Source: JBMYYR01 sp965243605
GTDB lineage: Bacteria; Bacteroidota; Bacteroidia; Flavobacteriales; CAJXXR01
Direction of reading: 5' to 3'
Length of the DNA stretch: 64,000 nucleotides
Assembly (NCBI GenBank): GCA_965243605.1
Contig: CBDEVQ010000089.1
Span: 25,675-89,674, forward strand
Under the pieces are notes generated by a model. It saw only the letters and a program-made list of their open reading frames with translations. It ran no database searches and was not told the origin of the DNA. Both the position numbers and the translations under genes were made by a program. Position 1 is the stretch's first letter; each line of letters opens with the position of its first letter. This document shows positions 21,901-28,593 of the stretch, piece by piece.

Positions 21901-22490
21901 CCTAATCCAACTTTTGCTTTACCAAAAGCTTCAAAACTGGCATTAAATCCTTTAGTAATATCTACCCCTCTATAATTATTATAACGAATTCCTAAACTTG
22001 CTCCAATACCAGCATTGGCTTTCTTTTCTTTTGCAAAATCACCAACAAAGATAATTTCAGATCCAAGTCCAAGATTAAAAGCACCTCCCATAGATAATGT
22101 TGTACTTGGTTTAATGTATCGATCTTTAACAATTACATCTCCATTAAAATCATCAGGTAAACCTCGAAGACCTCTTGTTAGTACTCCTGGATTTAAATTC
22201 CAACCTAACCCAACCCAAGATGCTTCCTCTTCCATACCTACACCAGCATGATAAGCCATATTTATTGGATAACCTCCATTAGGTCCAGGAACAGTTAATA
22301 AAGGAATATTATAGTTGAAATCTCCACTAAATACATCAACCATTTGATTCGTTGAAACAGGTTCAAAACTTTGCACTTCTGGTTGGGAAGGCCCACCAGT
22401 TAACGCAAAAGCCTGATAAGGAAAAATGGATTGAATGAATATTAAATTAGCCAACACAAATGGCCCTATTTTAAATTTTGTATTTAACAT
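15912..22490 (-). CDS. Giant SpvB/TcB-like partner of the RHS protein
   Basis: The product has 2192 residues with a signal peptide (cleavage near AFALTGG). The mature N-terminus reads GGPSQPEVQSFEPV, then NMVDVFSGDFNYNIPLLTVPG and EEASWVGLGWNLNPGVLTRG. This opening is typical of the very large Bacteroidota proteins encoded directly upstream of RHS proteins. The C-terminus has a YD-like piece (ATLYDYDINRNLFQIKKETTRGIKTL) and no variable tip. By analogy with TcB/TcC of Tc toxins, it may form one part of a two-piece cage with the downstream RHS protein; that is inference. It follows the upstream lipoprotein gene after 4 nt. Confidence 0.8.
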   Translation of the reverse strand: MLNTKFKIGPFVLANLIFIQSIFPYQAFALTGGPSQPEVQSFEPVSTNQMVDVFSGDFNYNIPLLTVPGPNGGYPINMAYHAGVGMEEEASWVGLGWNLNPGVLTRGLRGLPDDFNGDVIVKDRYIKPSTTLSMGGAFNLGLGSEIIFVGDFAKEKKANAGIGASLGIRYNNYRGVDITKGFNASFEAFGKAKVGLGFTTDTQNGSSITPSLSITGTFKKASQQFGLNLSKTLHSRQGALPTNFGLSVTPIKPNKSAFTYKGGGGSIGFSTNTYNTFMPSSSFRMDETSNKGMFEVGFAAFGTTAKVDIWAAKTESRLIAVDEYKNVKSYGYLYSENADKHGLLDFNRENDGAIHHDSPRLPLPVYTNDVFSASGHGIGGSFRAMRTDVGILGDPKVESESDGFEWSIEGGIGGGTHLGKDKNYSSNTTVSGRWQSIIPLLSGADYGFKNLDYKKNHPHFKPYYFKNTGEMSASQLTNSSSLKAVSSKVTSISKKLSIFGDADPNKFGVKHSVNPLSSVSHNFLHRNEFIGDAMSFKTIKELKDASDHSGYYSYLFPHPDMDDKWNLSIENHEDLMGEVSVVNSSGMRYVYGLPAMNTETNTYAFSIKEVTTDLGKVKKTVPYNSSEKKKMNKKGKDEFYEHVKTPAYAHAFHLTGIYSADYVDLTGNGPSKDDFGSYVLFNYDLATSDYEWRAPFFDANLAIGHPTSVGSNKHDDKANFTYGRKEIYYLSTIETKTHKAVFNTENREDAKGVSSEDQKDPDLSSGPNYELGESMKRLNTIELRMNNEAETLIKTVHFEYDYLLCKNTKNSTSLNKAKLTLTNVWFSRGTGADKYGGALNRYGFEYELGDAIDNVYSPYKIDRWGNYASTMSESDYNLFPYVNQDLDKATSDKEAGLWNLNRITLPSGADINISYEKDTYSYVQDKKAMQMYEVIGFASKEIEDSKTSYKLLDNNDKINKSKYLVVKKPINNSLFNLDAALSNISNVYFKIFMELSPNHNDYVEGYGKLEHGSSVISPVLDSSGGDYIEGGDEYILLKLKPASLGKKIKTHPVRAGGIRYIKNERPEVISEPVSDNFLEAAFDVVNVIQLLSDFTDVFKGYYKVAMKKGSSSKFIPIDTNPGSENMYYKSFIRLNSVGKKFGGGHRVSQITLNDNWSSMAGGDASDMLYGQTFQYEDDKGNSYGVCSYEPLVGSEENPFKQPLYYKGDSYIIDNEARYVEDTYGEQFQPSPMVGYSKVIVENIVRDEEIEGTERLTEKSGAGKQVHEFYTNKDFPVVIQHSNAKNKVSDVKTNIALPYIGSFTANFAAYSQGYRVHLNDMAGKVKQVSSYKTTQDLFDDDVDHQPLTYTKYEYQTKKVRHYDGSYKNILDPEAWVMGDKSAITKKNLGESREFYLDTRYQKSRNYTLGEAYNLDVPSFTLPIPPAMDYQLQFSLDVSGYSSLVSNEVVNRRGVLSKTIQFNKGQRIVTKNNVYDVYSGKPMLVSVNNDQYKETHALEMLAHQRYPQMGAAYENLGKEIYMKPTGYFSGSKASFSFGSTNQNALSAFRPGDLVSLYKESTNEYLGHYSVSGVNNTQLDLGGYYNIYTPTGASDFNEDIEIIPGDEYRFKIVKSGNTNQLTASIGSVLSLNENIAGLMFGQHEIFQWLNGLQPMSRHIIEEIDLPNTVGCSYDRINTESFSESKRTKIFNETNACPGYTLKVDYYQIGYDAFPNASCFGDNYVPFTGDLYLKIESHEEEDESTISDNDVIEQFIYDKINDNPLPCVNTGAFYYFASPTEIECQEISPQTGEEVTYSWISIDLPDLLKQSWYEAFKVCYDVLDANAVTYKDDWNNDKLLYGENAFLGNSSTDIPESSKYRSGAKGIWKPYKSFVVNPEIERVRVDYKGDATLEESDLSMSGVYSLFKPFDWEDQSNNSEWTKTNEMTKYSPYGFALESKNALDQYSTELIGFDNTVPVAVSGNARFGEIGCYDFEQTDVGTDVSGLEIGNLFFIPTAVNSATVSNSEAHTGSHSLKIDSDCHVVRRGKDFDPTKKYVFSYWVKNTNSCEGLCPNVKLYYFYTNTLGQSFKTEMDIEDVQIQVTPPIEGWVRTDLIAKVNSSLIQSSVLEHGLQLEWDGVSEDTYIDDIRIHPFNSSMKTIVYDPTDYKVLAELDNQNLATLYDYDINRNLFQIKKETTRGIKTLQTTRQNLPIQY

Positions 22491-22494
22491 TTTA

Positions 22495-23100
22495 TTACAT
22501 TTTTAGTGTTGGTTGATTATTTAATACTTCTAAACTTTGTGTAAATTGTAGTTTCCCCAAATTAAATAGGCGTTCCTCATAAATAAAGGTTTGCTTACCA
22601 CTAGATTTTGATGATTTAGGAAAGGTTAACAAGAGAATCAATCCTTTTTGCATTCCATAACTCCGTTCAAAATAGCTGTCGATACAATGGATTGTATCTG
22701 AAGATTCTACAATGTAAAAATCAGGTTGAATATCAGACAATAAAAATTCTAAACGCCCAACATAATCCTGAGTATTTGTTGCCCCGAAATTTACTAACGA
22801 AGACTCACCATCAGCATGAGATACAGAAAGCTTATAATAGTCAAAATGAGAATACCGTAATTGAATACTGTCATTAATAGCCTTAGGAGATGATCTGAAA
22901 TCCATGAGCATTTTATAATCGGATGGTATATACTCTAAATTTGTAACTATACCTCCCACTTGTTTCTGCCAAAACATTTCACTTGACTGCACCCAAGAAA
23001 TATAATCAGATCTACTATAAACTTCTTGACTTAAATCCTTTTTACAACTCATAAAAAAAGCAAAAAGTAATCCTATAAAACTATATTTAATCCCCTTCAT
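22495..23100 (-). CDS. Lipoprotein of unknown function in the RHS operon
   Basis: The 201-residue product has a signal peptide with a lipobox (LLFAFFMSCKK, Cys about residue 19). The mature domain is not recognised; it contains many aromatic residues and short strands (FYIVESSDTIHCIDSYF). The gene overlaps the end of the Skp-like gene by 14 nt and lies 4 nt ahead of the 2192-residue gene. It is therefore co-transcribed and probably helps handle the giant exported proteins at the outer or inner membrane. Confidence 0.7.
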   Translation of the reverse strand: MKGIKYSFIGLLFAFFMSCKKDLSQEVYSRSDYISWVQSSEMFWQKQVGGIVTNLEYIPSDYKMLMDFRSSPKAINDSIQLRYSHFDYYKLSVSHADGESSLVNFGATNTQDYVGRLEFLLSDIQPDFYIVESSDTIHCIDSYFERSYGMQKGLILLLTFPKSSKSSGKQTFIYEERLFNLGKLQFTQSLEVLNNQPTLKM

Positions 23101-23584
23101 ATTTTTTATTAATATAAGTCAACATTTCATCAGTTACATCCAAATCTTGAGCCCCATACATAACTTGTCCTTCTCCTTTCACGCCTAAAATAATATCATA
23201 TTTAGAATGAGATCCAAAATCTTTAACGTAGGTATTAATTTGTTTCCAAATCTGATCGTCATACTGTAAACCTAAACGCTCAATTTCCTGTGTATAATCC
23301 TGCTGATATGAACCATAAAGTGAAGCATACTTGTTATACTTTTCTGATTCTTTATCCAATTTTAAAATTTCGACTTCTAAACTATCTAAATGAATTTTTC
23401 TGAGTGATTTAACATGGTCATATTTCTCAGTTAATTCTTTAGTTAAATCAAAATTTTGATATACCTGATTTAAATCAACATAAGCTGCTGGTTTAGATGA
23501 ATATGCCATCACCATAAAGACAGTAATCCCTAATAACCAAATTACTAATACCCATTGTACAATCTTATTCATAATTATTTTCAC
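23087..23584 (-). CDS. Skp/OmpH-family periplasmic chaperone
   Basis: The 165-residue protein has an N-terminal membrane/signal segment (WVLVIWLLGITVFMVMAYS). A typical OmpH opening follows (AAYVDLNQVYQNFDLTKELTEK), then a long charged helical hairpin and the family's closing strand and helix (YDIILGVKGEGQVMYG, DLDVTDEMLTYINKKYEG). Skp-type trimers hold unfolded outer-membrane or exported proteins in the periplasm. The annotated start is a GTG overlapping the upstream TAG by one base; an ATG four codons in (23572) is equally possible. A dedicated Skp copy inside an RHS operon suggests a private chaperone for the two giants. Confidence 0.85.
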   Translation of the reverse strand: MKIIMNKIVQWVLVIWLLGITVFMVMAYSSKPAAYVDLNQVYQNFDLTKELTEKYDHVKSLRKIHLDSLEVEILKLDKESEKYNKYASLYGSYQQDYTQEIERLGLQYDDQIWKQINTYVKDFGSHSKYDIILGVKGEGQVMYGAQDLDVTDEMLTYINKKYEGD

Positions 23585-24459
23585 TAATTTTTATATACAA
23601 AATCGAAATAACGATACTCTCCCTTATTTCCATAAATTTCTATTCGATAATGGTCATTAACCTTTAAATCCCCTTGTGATATCAATTCTGTTAATCCACA
23701 TTGATATGTATTTAAACCTCTTTCCACAGGGAAATCACGTTTGGGTACAAGCTTACGTTTCCCATCTGAAATATTATAAATACTAAATGACAATTGAGAC
23801 CCTTCACTTTGATGGTATCTCTCTTGGTAATAAAACCCCAACTGATCTCCTATTTCAATTACCCGAGTATTTTTCTTTGTTGTAACCATATTAATGGATA
23901 CTGTTGGTTGAATACGTTCATTTGCAAAACTTGCTTTAACATCTGGTAATATAGAGCCTACTGTATGTGATGAACCAGAAACAAACAAATCTATTGTTAC
24001 GTTTCTACCTGACACATATATTAGCTTCTCGTTATGGAAATAATGTATCCTATTGTTAATTTTATGAATCTCTATTAAATCTCCTATTACTAGTCCAGGG
24101 CCAACTAAGCGCTTAGTTCCGGACTCATAAATATACAATCTACGTTGTGCTTGATATAAAGCATACTCAATATCTCTATAATGATTTGTTGTACTATTAC
24201 GCCCTAAACCTACCATTTTATAACTACTAACCTCTTGTACAACGATCTCTATCTCTCCATCTTCGGAAAGAGGTAAAACATCTTTAGAAACACTTCCTGA
24301 ATTCCACCCTTTAGCAGAGCACTTTATTTGCCTTCCTGAAGATTCACAATATCCTGTTACTCTGTCCCACTCTATTGAATTTAAAGTTTGAGCATTTCCA
24401 CTCTTCAATACTAAGACAAAGCATAAAATAGAAAGCACCCATTTTATATTTATTTTCAT
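23584..24459 (-). CDS. Secreted protein of unknown function
   Basis: The 291-residue product has a signal peptide (cleavage near GNAQ). The first 180 mature residues look like a beta-sandwich: short strands, RRLYIYESGTKRLVGPGLVIGDLIEI, and the phrase KINNRIHYFHNEKLIYVS. The last 100 residues look like a separate small beta domain. Two cysteine pairs are possible near the N-terminus (YCESSGRQIKCS). It could be a carbohydrate-binding or SPRY-like module, but no family was identified. It is the second gene of the RHS operon. Confidence 0.7.
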   Translation of the reverse strand: MKINIKWVLSILCFVLVLKSGNAQTLNSIEWDRVTGYCESSGRQIKCSAKGWNSGSVSKDVLPLSEDGEIEIVVQEVSSYKMVGLGRNSTTNHYRDIEYALYQAQRRLYIYESGTKRLVGPGLVIGDLIEIHKINNRIHYFHNEKLIYVSGRNVTIDLFVSGSSHTVGSILPDVKASFANERIQPTVSINMVTTKKNTRVIEIGDQLGFYYQERYHQSEGSQLSFSIYNISDGKRKLVPKRDFPVERGLNTYQCGLTELISQGDLKVNDHYRIEIYGNKGEYRYFDFVYKN

Positions 24460-24484
24460 TCTAAATTATTTTTACTATTAGTTA

Positions 24485-24943
24485 TTATCTTTCAATATTT
24501 CCCGAAAAAGGTATTGTATGATGTCCTAAACTATCTTCTAACTCTATAGAATAATGCAATAAACTATCTACAGTATATTCACCAACTTTTATGTTAATAA
24601 AATTGGCATATGTATCATAAACTAAATTGATGGTTGATATATTTGAATTCACACTATAGGATTGTGATAATACATTTGAATCTCCTATACTTTTACCAAT
24701 GTTAATATGAACCTGATCGACTAAGGAAGAATCTTCTACTTCTACTATAAATATTATTTCAAATTCACTTACATCAGTCATTAAATCATCCATAGTGATA
24801 TCTACTAAAGTATCTACGACTGATGTTGAATCTTCAGATATTACAAGAACCGTTGCACAGTCAATAATTGATAAATTCTGAGCTTTAACAAGTCCTATAC
24901 AAAAAAGACAAATTACACAAATTAAGTATTTCATTTTCAACAT
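24485..24943 (-). CDS. Small secreted protein, first gene of the RHS operon
   Basis: The 152-residue product has a signal peptide (LICVICLFCIGLVKAQ) and an acidic beta-rich mature part with many Asp, Ser and Val residues. No family is recognised. The start could be the ATG at 24943 or the one three codons later (MKYLIC). The promoter at 24977-25007 would place the transcript start about 25-30 nt upstream, so either fits. The next gene begins 25 nt after its stop. Confidence 0.65.
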   Translation of the reverse strand: MLKMKYLICVICLFCIGLVKAQNLSIIDCATVLVISEDSTSVVDTLVDITMDDLMTDVSEFEIIFIVEVEDSSLVDQVHINIGKSIGDSNVLSQSYSVNSNISTINLVYDTYANFINIKVGEYTVDSLLHYSIELEDSLGHHTIPFSGNIER

Positions 24944-24976
24944 TATTATATGTATTTCATTATTCTAATAAGTGAT

Positions 24977-25007
24977 CAAAATTATAGTAAAATACCTTAA
25001 TTTCAAA
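24977..25007 (-). promoter_or_regulatory. Bacteroidota-type promoter of the RHS operon
   Basis: On the minus strand a TTTG (25004-25007) and a TAATTTTG (24977-24984) are separated by exactly 19 nt. This matches the Bacteroidota sigma-ABfr pattern TTTG - 17 to 23 nt - TAnnTTTG. The first gene starts 34 nt downstream of the -7 element. Confidence 0.75.
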
Positions 25008-25247
25008 ATTGATTACTAAACTTTCATAAAGTGTATTTTTATTTTTTTTTAAAAAAAAATAAACTTCACACCAAGGTTACTTACCAAGTACTGTAGATAT
25101 AAACAACTTCTAAAAAAACAACATTAACTATTGTTATATATTTTTTTTAAAAAATTAATTATATTTAAACAGTATAAAACAAATAACTCCTTTAATTGTT
25201 CTTCTAAATATTATTTATTTCCTTCAATTTTAGTTTTATTTCATTAC
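25008..25247. other. AT-rich intergenic stretch, no gene seen
   Basis: This spacer between the operon promoter and the end of the next gene is almost pure A/T. It includes a 20-bp palindrome of T and A runs at 25041-25060. I see no open frame, RNA gene or convincing terminator in it. Confidence 0.6.
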
Positions 25248-25916
25248 TTATTTAATCCATTCTACAGTTGCAACAGCATCTTTCCATAATTCAGCAATTG
25301 CACCATCTGTTAGGTAATTAAAATAATTTTCAAAGTCAATTAGAATAGATTTTGCTTTTTCTTCGCCATTTATTGCAAGGAGTTCTAATTTACCAATGAT
25401 CAACTCTAGATCTTCAAGTTCTCCTCTCAATTTCATATTTTCGAGTTCGATATAAAACGCATCGATCCGTTCTTTTTTTATTGTAATATTATGGTAATAT
25501 GTCAATTGCCCAGTTGAAATTATATCATTCCCTTTTTCATATATCCGTTCAATACCAATTGGTAATGGCATCCATTCCCAATTTTCTCCTGCTGGATAGA
25601 GTCTAAGCTCAATAATTTCTAATGCATTATTCTTTATGGAAACTTTACAGTTTTGAAGCGCCTCATATTCAACATACACAGTACCGGTTTCACAATTAAA
25701 TACGTTAAATTCTGAGATTAACAACTCGTTATCTGCAGTTCTATTTTGTTCAAACCCACAAACTGATATTTTTTGACCATTTGAAAAATTGTATATCAAA
25801 TTGGGTATATCTTGATCATTTGAACCAATTCCTTTATAGCATCTACAGTCTTTATTTTGTCCAAAAGAAATAACGGAATTAAGCAAAAAGAAACTAAGTA
25901 TTAATATATTTTTCAT
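25248..25916 (-). CDS. Secreted protein, possible orphan immunity protein
   Basis: The 222-residue product has a signal peptide (LNSVISFGQ) followed by a Cys-rich start (DCRCYKG, SVCGFEQ, FNCETG, LQNC). A C-terminal helical part follows (ERIDAFYIELENMKLRGELEDLELIIGKLELL). No family is recognised. It sits directly downstream of a HINT-tail remnant and an immunity-gene fragment. Its exported nature would suit a periplasmic immunity protein left behind by cassette replacement, but that is inference. No Bacteroidota promoter is visible upstream. Confidence 0.6.
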   Translation of the reverse strand: MKNILILSFFLLNSVISFGQNKDCRCYKGIGSNDQDIPNLIYNFSNGQKISVCGFEQNRTADNELLISEFNVFNCETGTVYVEYEALQNCKVSIKNNALEIIELRLYPAGENWEWMPLPIGIERIYEKGNDIISTGQLTYYHNITIKKERIDAFYIELENMKLRGELEDLELIIGKLELLAINGEEKAKSILIDFENYFNYLTDGAIAELWKDAVATVEWIK

Positions 25917-26040
25917 GATTCTAATTTACTATTATTTATTCTATAATATTTGTGATTTTATAACTTCCAAAATGGTATCCATACGTTTACAGACTCTTAG
26001 GGATTGTTCTAAATTATATTCGAATTATAAAAACTCTTTC

Positions 26041-26184
26041 TCACTTGAGTTTCTTTACGATCCATTCTTCTTCTTTTTTTGTTGTTATTGCATGATGTCC
26101 AAAAGGCAACATGTCAAGAATACTAATAATAGATAAATTAGGATTCATATCAACATTTGACAGATAATACGTTTTAAAACGCTC
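26041..26184 (-). pseudogene. HINT-domain tail remnant, diverged copy
   Basis: Directly after the stop at 26185-26187, and in the same frame, the sequence continues as ERFKTYYLSNVDMNPN. This matches the HINT tail at 26761-26865, then loses the ANG-VHN ending and runs on (GHHAITTKKEEEWIVKK) to a stop at 26041. It has no start of its own. I read it as the decayed edge of a displaced toxin cassette. Confidence 0.55.
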
Positions 26185-26355
26185 TTAATATTCATCAAAA
26201 TAACCTCTCCATATTCCATGTAAAACAACATTATGAGCAGCATCAGCACGGTAATAGGAATCAATTTCATATATAAATTCTCCTTTACTATGAGTATATT
26301 TAAATATTCTAGTTTTCCCTTCTCCTAATTGTCTAGAGAAGTTCCCAGACCCTTT
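26185..26355 (-). pseudogene. 3' fragment of an immunity-like gene, paralogue of the gene at 26866-27333
   Basis: About 57 codons align with the C-terminus of the protein at 26866-27333. The shared features are LGEGKTRIFKY / IGEGKTKIFRY, KGEF, EIDSYY, ADAAHN and GYFDE. There is no start; the fragment begins just after the stop of the 26364 gene. The homology continues past the stop codon into the HINT-tail remnant, so the duplicated block is larger than the gene end. It is a truncated duplicate. Confidence 0.75.
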
Positions 26356-26363
26356 TTGATATA

Positions 26364-26750
26364 TTATTCAGGCATTTTTCTATGATTTATCATCTTATTC
26401 GATAAATCACTACACTCTGGCATATAATCATAATTAACATATATATATCTAGTATAATATTGATACCATAACAAAAACTTCCATGGATCTTTCTTAAAAG
26501 TCCGATAAAGTTTATAATCTTTATCTATATTCTCAGGTTTATTTTTAAAATCATCAAACGTACTCTCAAGATATTCAACCTTCCCACCTTTAAAAAAAAG
26601 AATTTTATAAACAAACTTACAATCAGCTGTCTGAAACAAATATTTTTCTTGACTACCAAAAAGGTATAATCCTATCGTTCCAAGAAAAATATTTAATAAT
26701 ACAATAATTGAAATAATCCACAATAATATCCTTTTAGCTTTTTTAATCAT
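26364..26750 (-). CDS. Small membrane-anchored protein, possible orphan immunity protein
   Basis: The 128-residue product starts with a basic N-terminus and one hydrophobic segment (LLWIISIIVLLNIFLGTIGLYLF), followed by about 95 residues rich in Lys, Tyr and aromatics. No family is recognised. The gene sits between two HINT-tail/immunity blocks and begins 10 nt after the stop of the first HINT tail. It may be the immunity gene of a toxin tip that has since been lost. Confidence 0.55.
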   Translation of the reverse strand: MIKKAKRILLWIISIIVLLNIFLGTIGLYLFGSQEKYLFQTADCKFVYKILFFKGGKVEYLESTFDDFKNKPENIDKDYKLYRTFKKDPWKFLLWYQYYTRYIYVNYDYMPECSDLSNKMINHRKMPE

Positions 26751-26760
26751 AACTTATATC

Positions 26761-26865
26761 TTACTTAATTTTTCCTTTCAGAAACTTATTATGTACTAAA
26801 ATACCATTTGCAAAGAAATTAGGATTCATATCAACATTTGAAAGATTATACGTTTTAAAACGTCC
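26761..26865 (-). pseudogene. HINT-domain C-terminal remnant (ends ANGILVHN)
   Basis: Right after the TAA of the 26866-27333 gene, and in the same frame, the sequence reads GRFKTYNLSNVDMNPN then FFANGILVHNK, then KFLKGKIK and a stop at 26761. YNL-(about 9)-FANGILVHN is the closing signature of HINT (Hedgehog/intein-type) domains, which precede toxin tips in many RHS proteins. Only the last strand pair is left, with no catalytic N-terminal half. This is the scar expected where an old tip cassette was displaced. Confidence 0.7.
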
Positions 26866-27333
26866 TTAAACTTCATCAAAATAACCTGTCCACATTTTAT
26901 GAAGAATATTATTATGAGCTGCATCAGCTGGATAATAAGAATCTATTTCATATAAAAACTCCCCTTTCTCATGTAAGTACCTAAAAATCTTAGTTTTCCC
27001 CTCTCCTATTTCTTTAGAATACCTAAAATAAGTTATGTCACTTTCTAAAAAATCTTTATAACTCATTTTATACAAAATGCCTTTAAAACGACTATACATA
27101 TTTCTAGTCGTTAAAACTGTAATATTAGTATTTGGTAAAATACAGTACATAACAGGTAATTCAAATTGCTCAAAATCAAACAATTTAAAATATTCTATTT
27201 TAAATTCCTTAGCCTTTTCAAAATCAATAATAACTACAGTATTCTCTGTATCATTATTCGTTTTAAGAATACTCCCTCCATACCTATCAACTAATTTAGA
27301 TGACATTTTTTTAAATAAATTTAGATCAATCAT
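26866..27333 (-). CDS. Immunity-like protein (SMI1-like or T6SS-immunity-like)
   Basis: The 155-residue soluble protein has no signal peptide and mixed alpha/beta composition (IDLNLFKKMSSKLVDRYGG, NTENTVVIIDFEKAKEFKIEYF, GEGKTKIFRYLHEKGEF). I do not recognise the family. Its 3' end is duplicated at 26185-26355, and both copies are followed in-frame by a HINT tail. That ties the gene to the toxin-cassette history of the region. A cytoplasmic immunity role is inferred. Confidence 0.6.
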   Translation of the reverse strand: MIDLNLFKKMSSKLVDRYGGSILKTNNDTENTVVIIDFEKAKEFKIEYFKLFDFEQFELPVMYCILPNTNITVLTTRNMYSRFKGILYKMSYKDFLESDITYFRYSKEIGEGKTKIFRYLHEKGEFLYEIDSYYPADAAHNNILHKMWTGYFDEV

Positions 27334-27413
27334 AAACTATAAATCTTTAGTTCTTAATAAATGACTATTGTGAATTACTGAGACTACTCATTACATAGAA
27401 CCTATCACCCTAA

Positions 27414-28019
27414 TCACGGTGTATACAGATTTACGATTATTTTTCTTAATACATTATTTCTAAAATAAAACCGACTTTCACTGGTGTCATCATTGACCTT
27501 AATGGAATCGCAAAAATGAGAACTATGCTCTGAAAATACGTATTGAAATTGCTCTTTATTCATTCCAACATCTATCAATTTTTGTTTATGTATTAATTGA
27601 TAATCTTCTGGATTATTCACTTTATAAAACTCAGAGGAGAAATTTATTTCGGCATACTCTAATAGCAGCCTTCCGTTCAATAATAAAAAGGTATAGGTAT
27701 TAACCTCTGTTTGGAAATTACTATTAGATTTTGAAAATGTTACATATGTCCTTCCCTCATTGGCTTGATGGTATGTTTTATCAAACGTACCAAACCACTT
27801 TTCAGAAAGAACACTTTCAGCAAATATGGTATTTTGATCAAATACAAATGTTGGAATTGCATTATCTAAATATAAATACTCAGTACACGAATCTGAATCT
27901 ATTACGGCATGTGCAGAATACTTAAGGGAGGGGTCTATAGAACTTGAATAATCTTCATTTTTCAGACCGAAAAAAAAAGCAATCAAAATAATGGAATACT
28001 GGAATGTATTTTGAATCAT
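27414..28019 (-). CDS. Probable secreted protein of unknown function
   Basis: The 201-residue product has a hydrophobic N-terminus (YSIILIAFFFGL) that could be a signal peptide, then an acidic mature part with short strands and two Cys. No family is recognised. It lies 56 nt downstream of the Fur-family regulator on the same strand and could be its second gene. It could equally be the first gene of the immunity-like block to its left. Confidence 0.55.
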   Translation of the reverse strand: MIQNTFQYSIILIAFFFGLKNEDYSSSIDPSLKYSAHAVIDSDSCTEYLYLDNAIPTFVFDQNTIFAESVLSEKWFGTFDKTYHQANEGRTYVTFSKSNSNFQTEVNTYTFLLLNGRLLLEYAEINFSSEFYKVNNPEDYQLIHKQKLIDVGMNKEQFQYVFSEHSSHFCDSIKVNDDTSESRFYFRNNVLRKIIVNLYTP

Positions 28020-28075
28020 ATGTCTTTAATCGCTAATTATATTATTTGATAATCTATATCATATTATTACGGTGT

Positions 28076-28501
28076 TTACACCCCTTTATTACAATCTAGG
28101 CAAACACCTTCAAGTGTGAGTTTAGCATGTTTTATTGTAAACCCTTCGGCATTCGTAATAACAGGAATTTCAATATCTTCTATACAATACGTTTTATTGC
28201 AATTATCGCAAATAAAATGGGCATGATTGTGTTGATGACCGCTTGAACTACACTTCTCTTCATGGCATAGTGCATAGCGAATTAAATTGCTTTTATCTGG
28301 AACTTGATGTATTAATCCAGTCTTTTCGAATGCATCAAGGGCACGGTATATGGTCACCTTATCATTCGTACTTTTAACTTTACTTTTTATTTCTTCTACA
28401 GTTAGAGAAGAGCGTGCGTCAGAAAATAGGGTCAATAATTCTTTTCTAAATGCCGTTTTCCTTAAACCATGATTTTTTAATATCAATTCTAAGTCTGCCA
28501 T
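28076..28501 (-). CDS. Fur-family metal-responsive repressor, Zur-like
   Basis: The 141-residue protein has an N-terminal winged helix (LRKTAFRKELLTLF, SLTVEEIKSKV, VTIYRALDAFEKTGLIHQV). The C-terminal metal-binding domain carries a His-rich loop (GHQHNHAHF) and two CxxC pairs (CDNC and CLDC) for structural zinc. Zinc sensing is inferred from the neighbours: palindromes of the ACGCAA-TTGCGT type overlap its own promoter, the divergent MerC-like/folE promoter and the TonB receptor promoter. It therefore probably represses itself and these genes when metal is sufficient. Confidence 0.85.
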   Translation of the reverse strand: MADLELILKNHGLRKTAFRKELLTLFSDARSSLTVEEIKSKVKSTNDKVTIYRALDAFEKTGLIHQVPDKSNLIRYALCHEEKCSSSGHQHNHAHFICDNCNKTYCIEDIEIPVITNAEGFTIKHAKLTLEGVCLDCNKGV

Positions 28502-28523
28502 CTTTGCCTTTTGAGATATTAGC

Positions 28524-28531
28524 CAAAGGTA
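28524..28531 (-). promoter_or_regulatory. -7 element of the Fur/Zur-type gene
   Basis: TACCTTTG on the minus strand matches TAnnTTTG. A TTG at 28556-28558, inside the first palindrome, could be the -33 element, with a long 24-nt spacing. The start codon lies about 23 nt downstream. Confidence 0.5.
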
Positions 28532-28551
28532 ATTAATAATTTAATTAAATA

Positions 28552-28570
28552 AACGCAACTAAATTGCGTT
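28552..28570. promoter_or_regulatory. Zur-like operator 1
   Basis: This is a perfect 7-5-7 palindrome, AACGCAA CTAAA TTGCGTT. It covers the -33 region of the rightward MerC-like/folE promoter (ATTG 28563-28566) and probably that of the leftward regulator gene. Confidence 0.75.
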
Positions 28571-28593
28571 AAATGTATTTTTACTTATATTTG
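28563..28593 (+). promoter_or_regulatory. Promoter of the MerC-like / GTP cyclohydrolase operon
   Basis: ATTG (28563-28566) and TATATTTG (28586-28593) are 19 nt apart, matching the Bacteroidota consensus. Operator 1 covers the upstream element and operator 2 begins on the last base of the downstream one, an arrangement expected for simple repression. Confidence 0.75.

Noticed and set aside
25041..25060. 20-bp A/T palindrome as a terminator
   Set aside because: It contains only A and T, lies in generally A/T-only sequence and is not placed just after a gene end.
27077..27364. 95-residue rightward frame
   Set aside because: It is antisense to the immunity-like gene at 26866-27333 and has no promoter or homology of its own that I can see.
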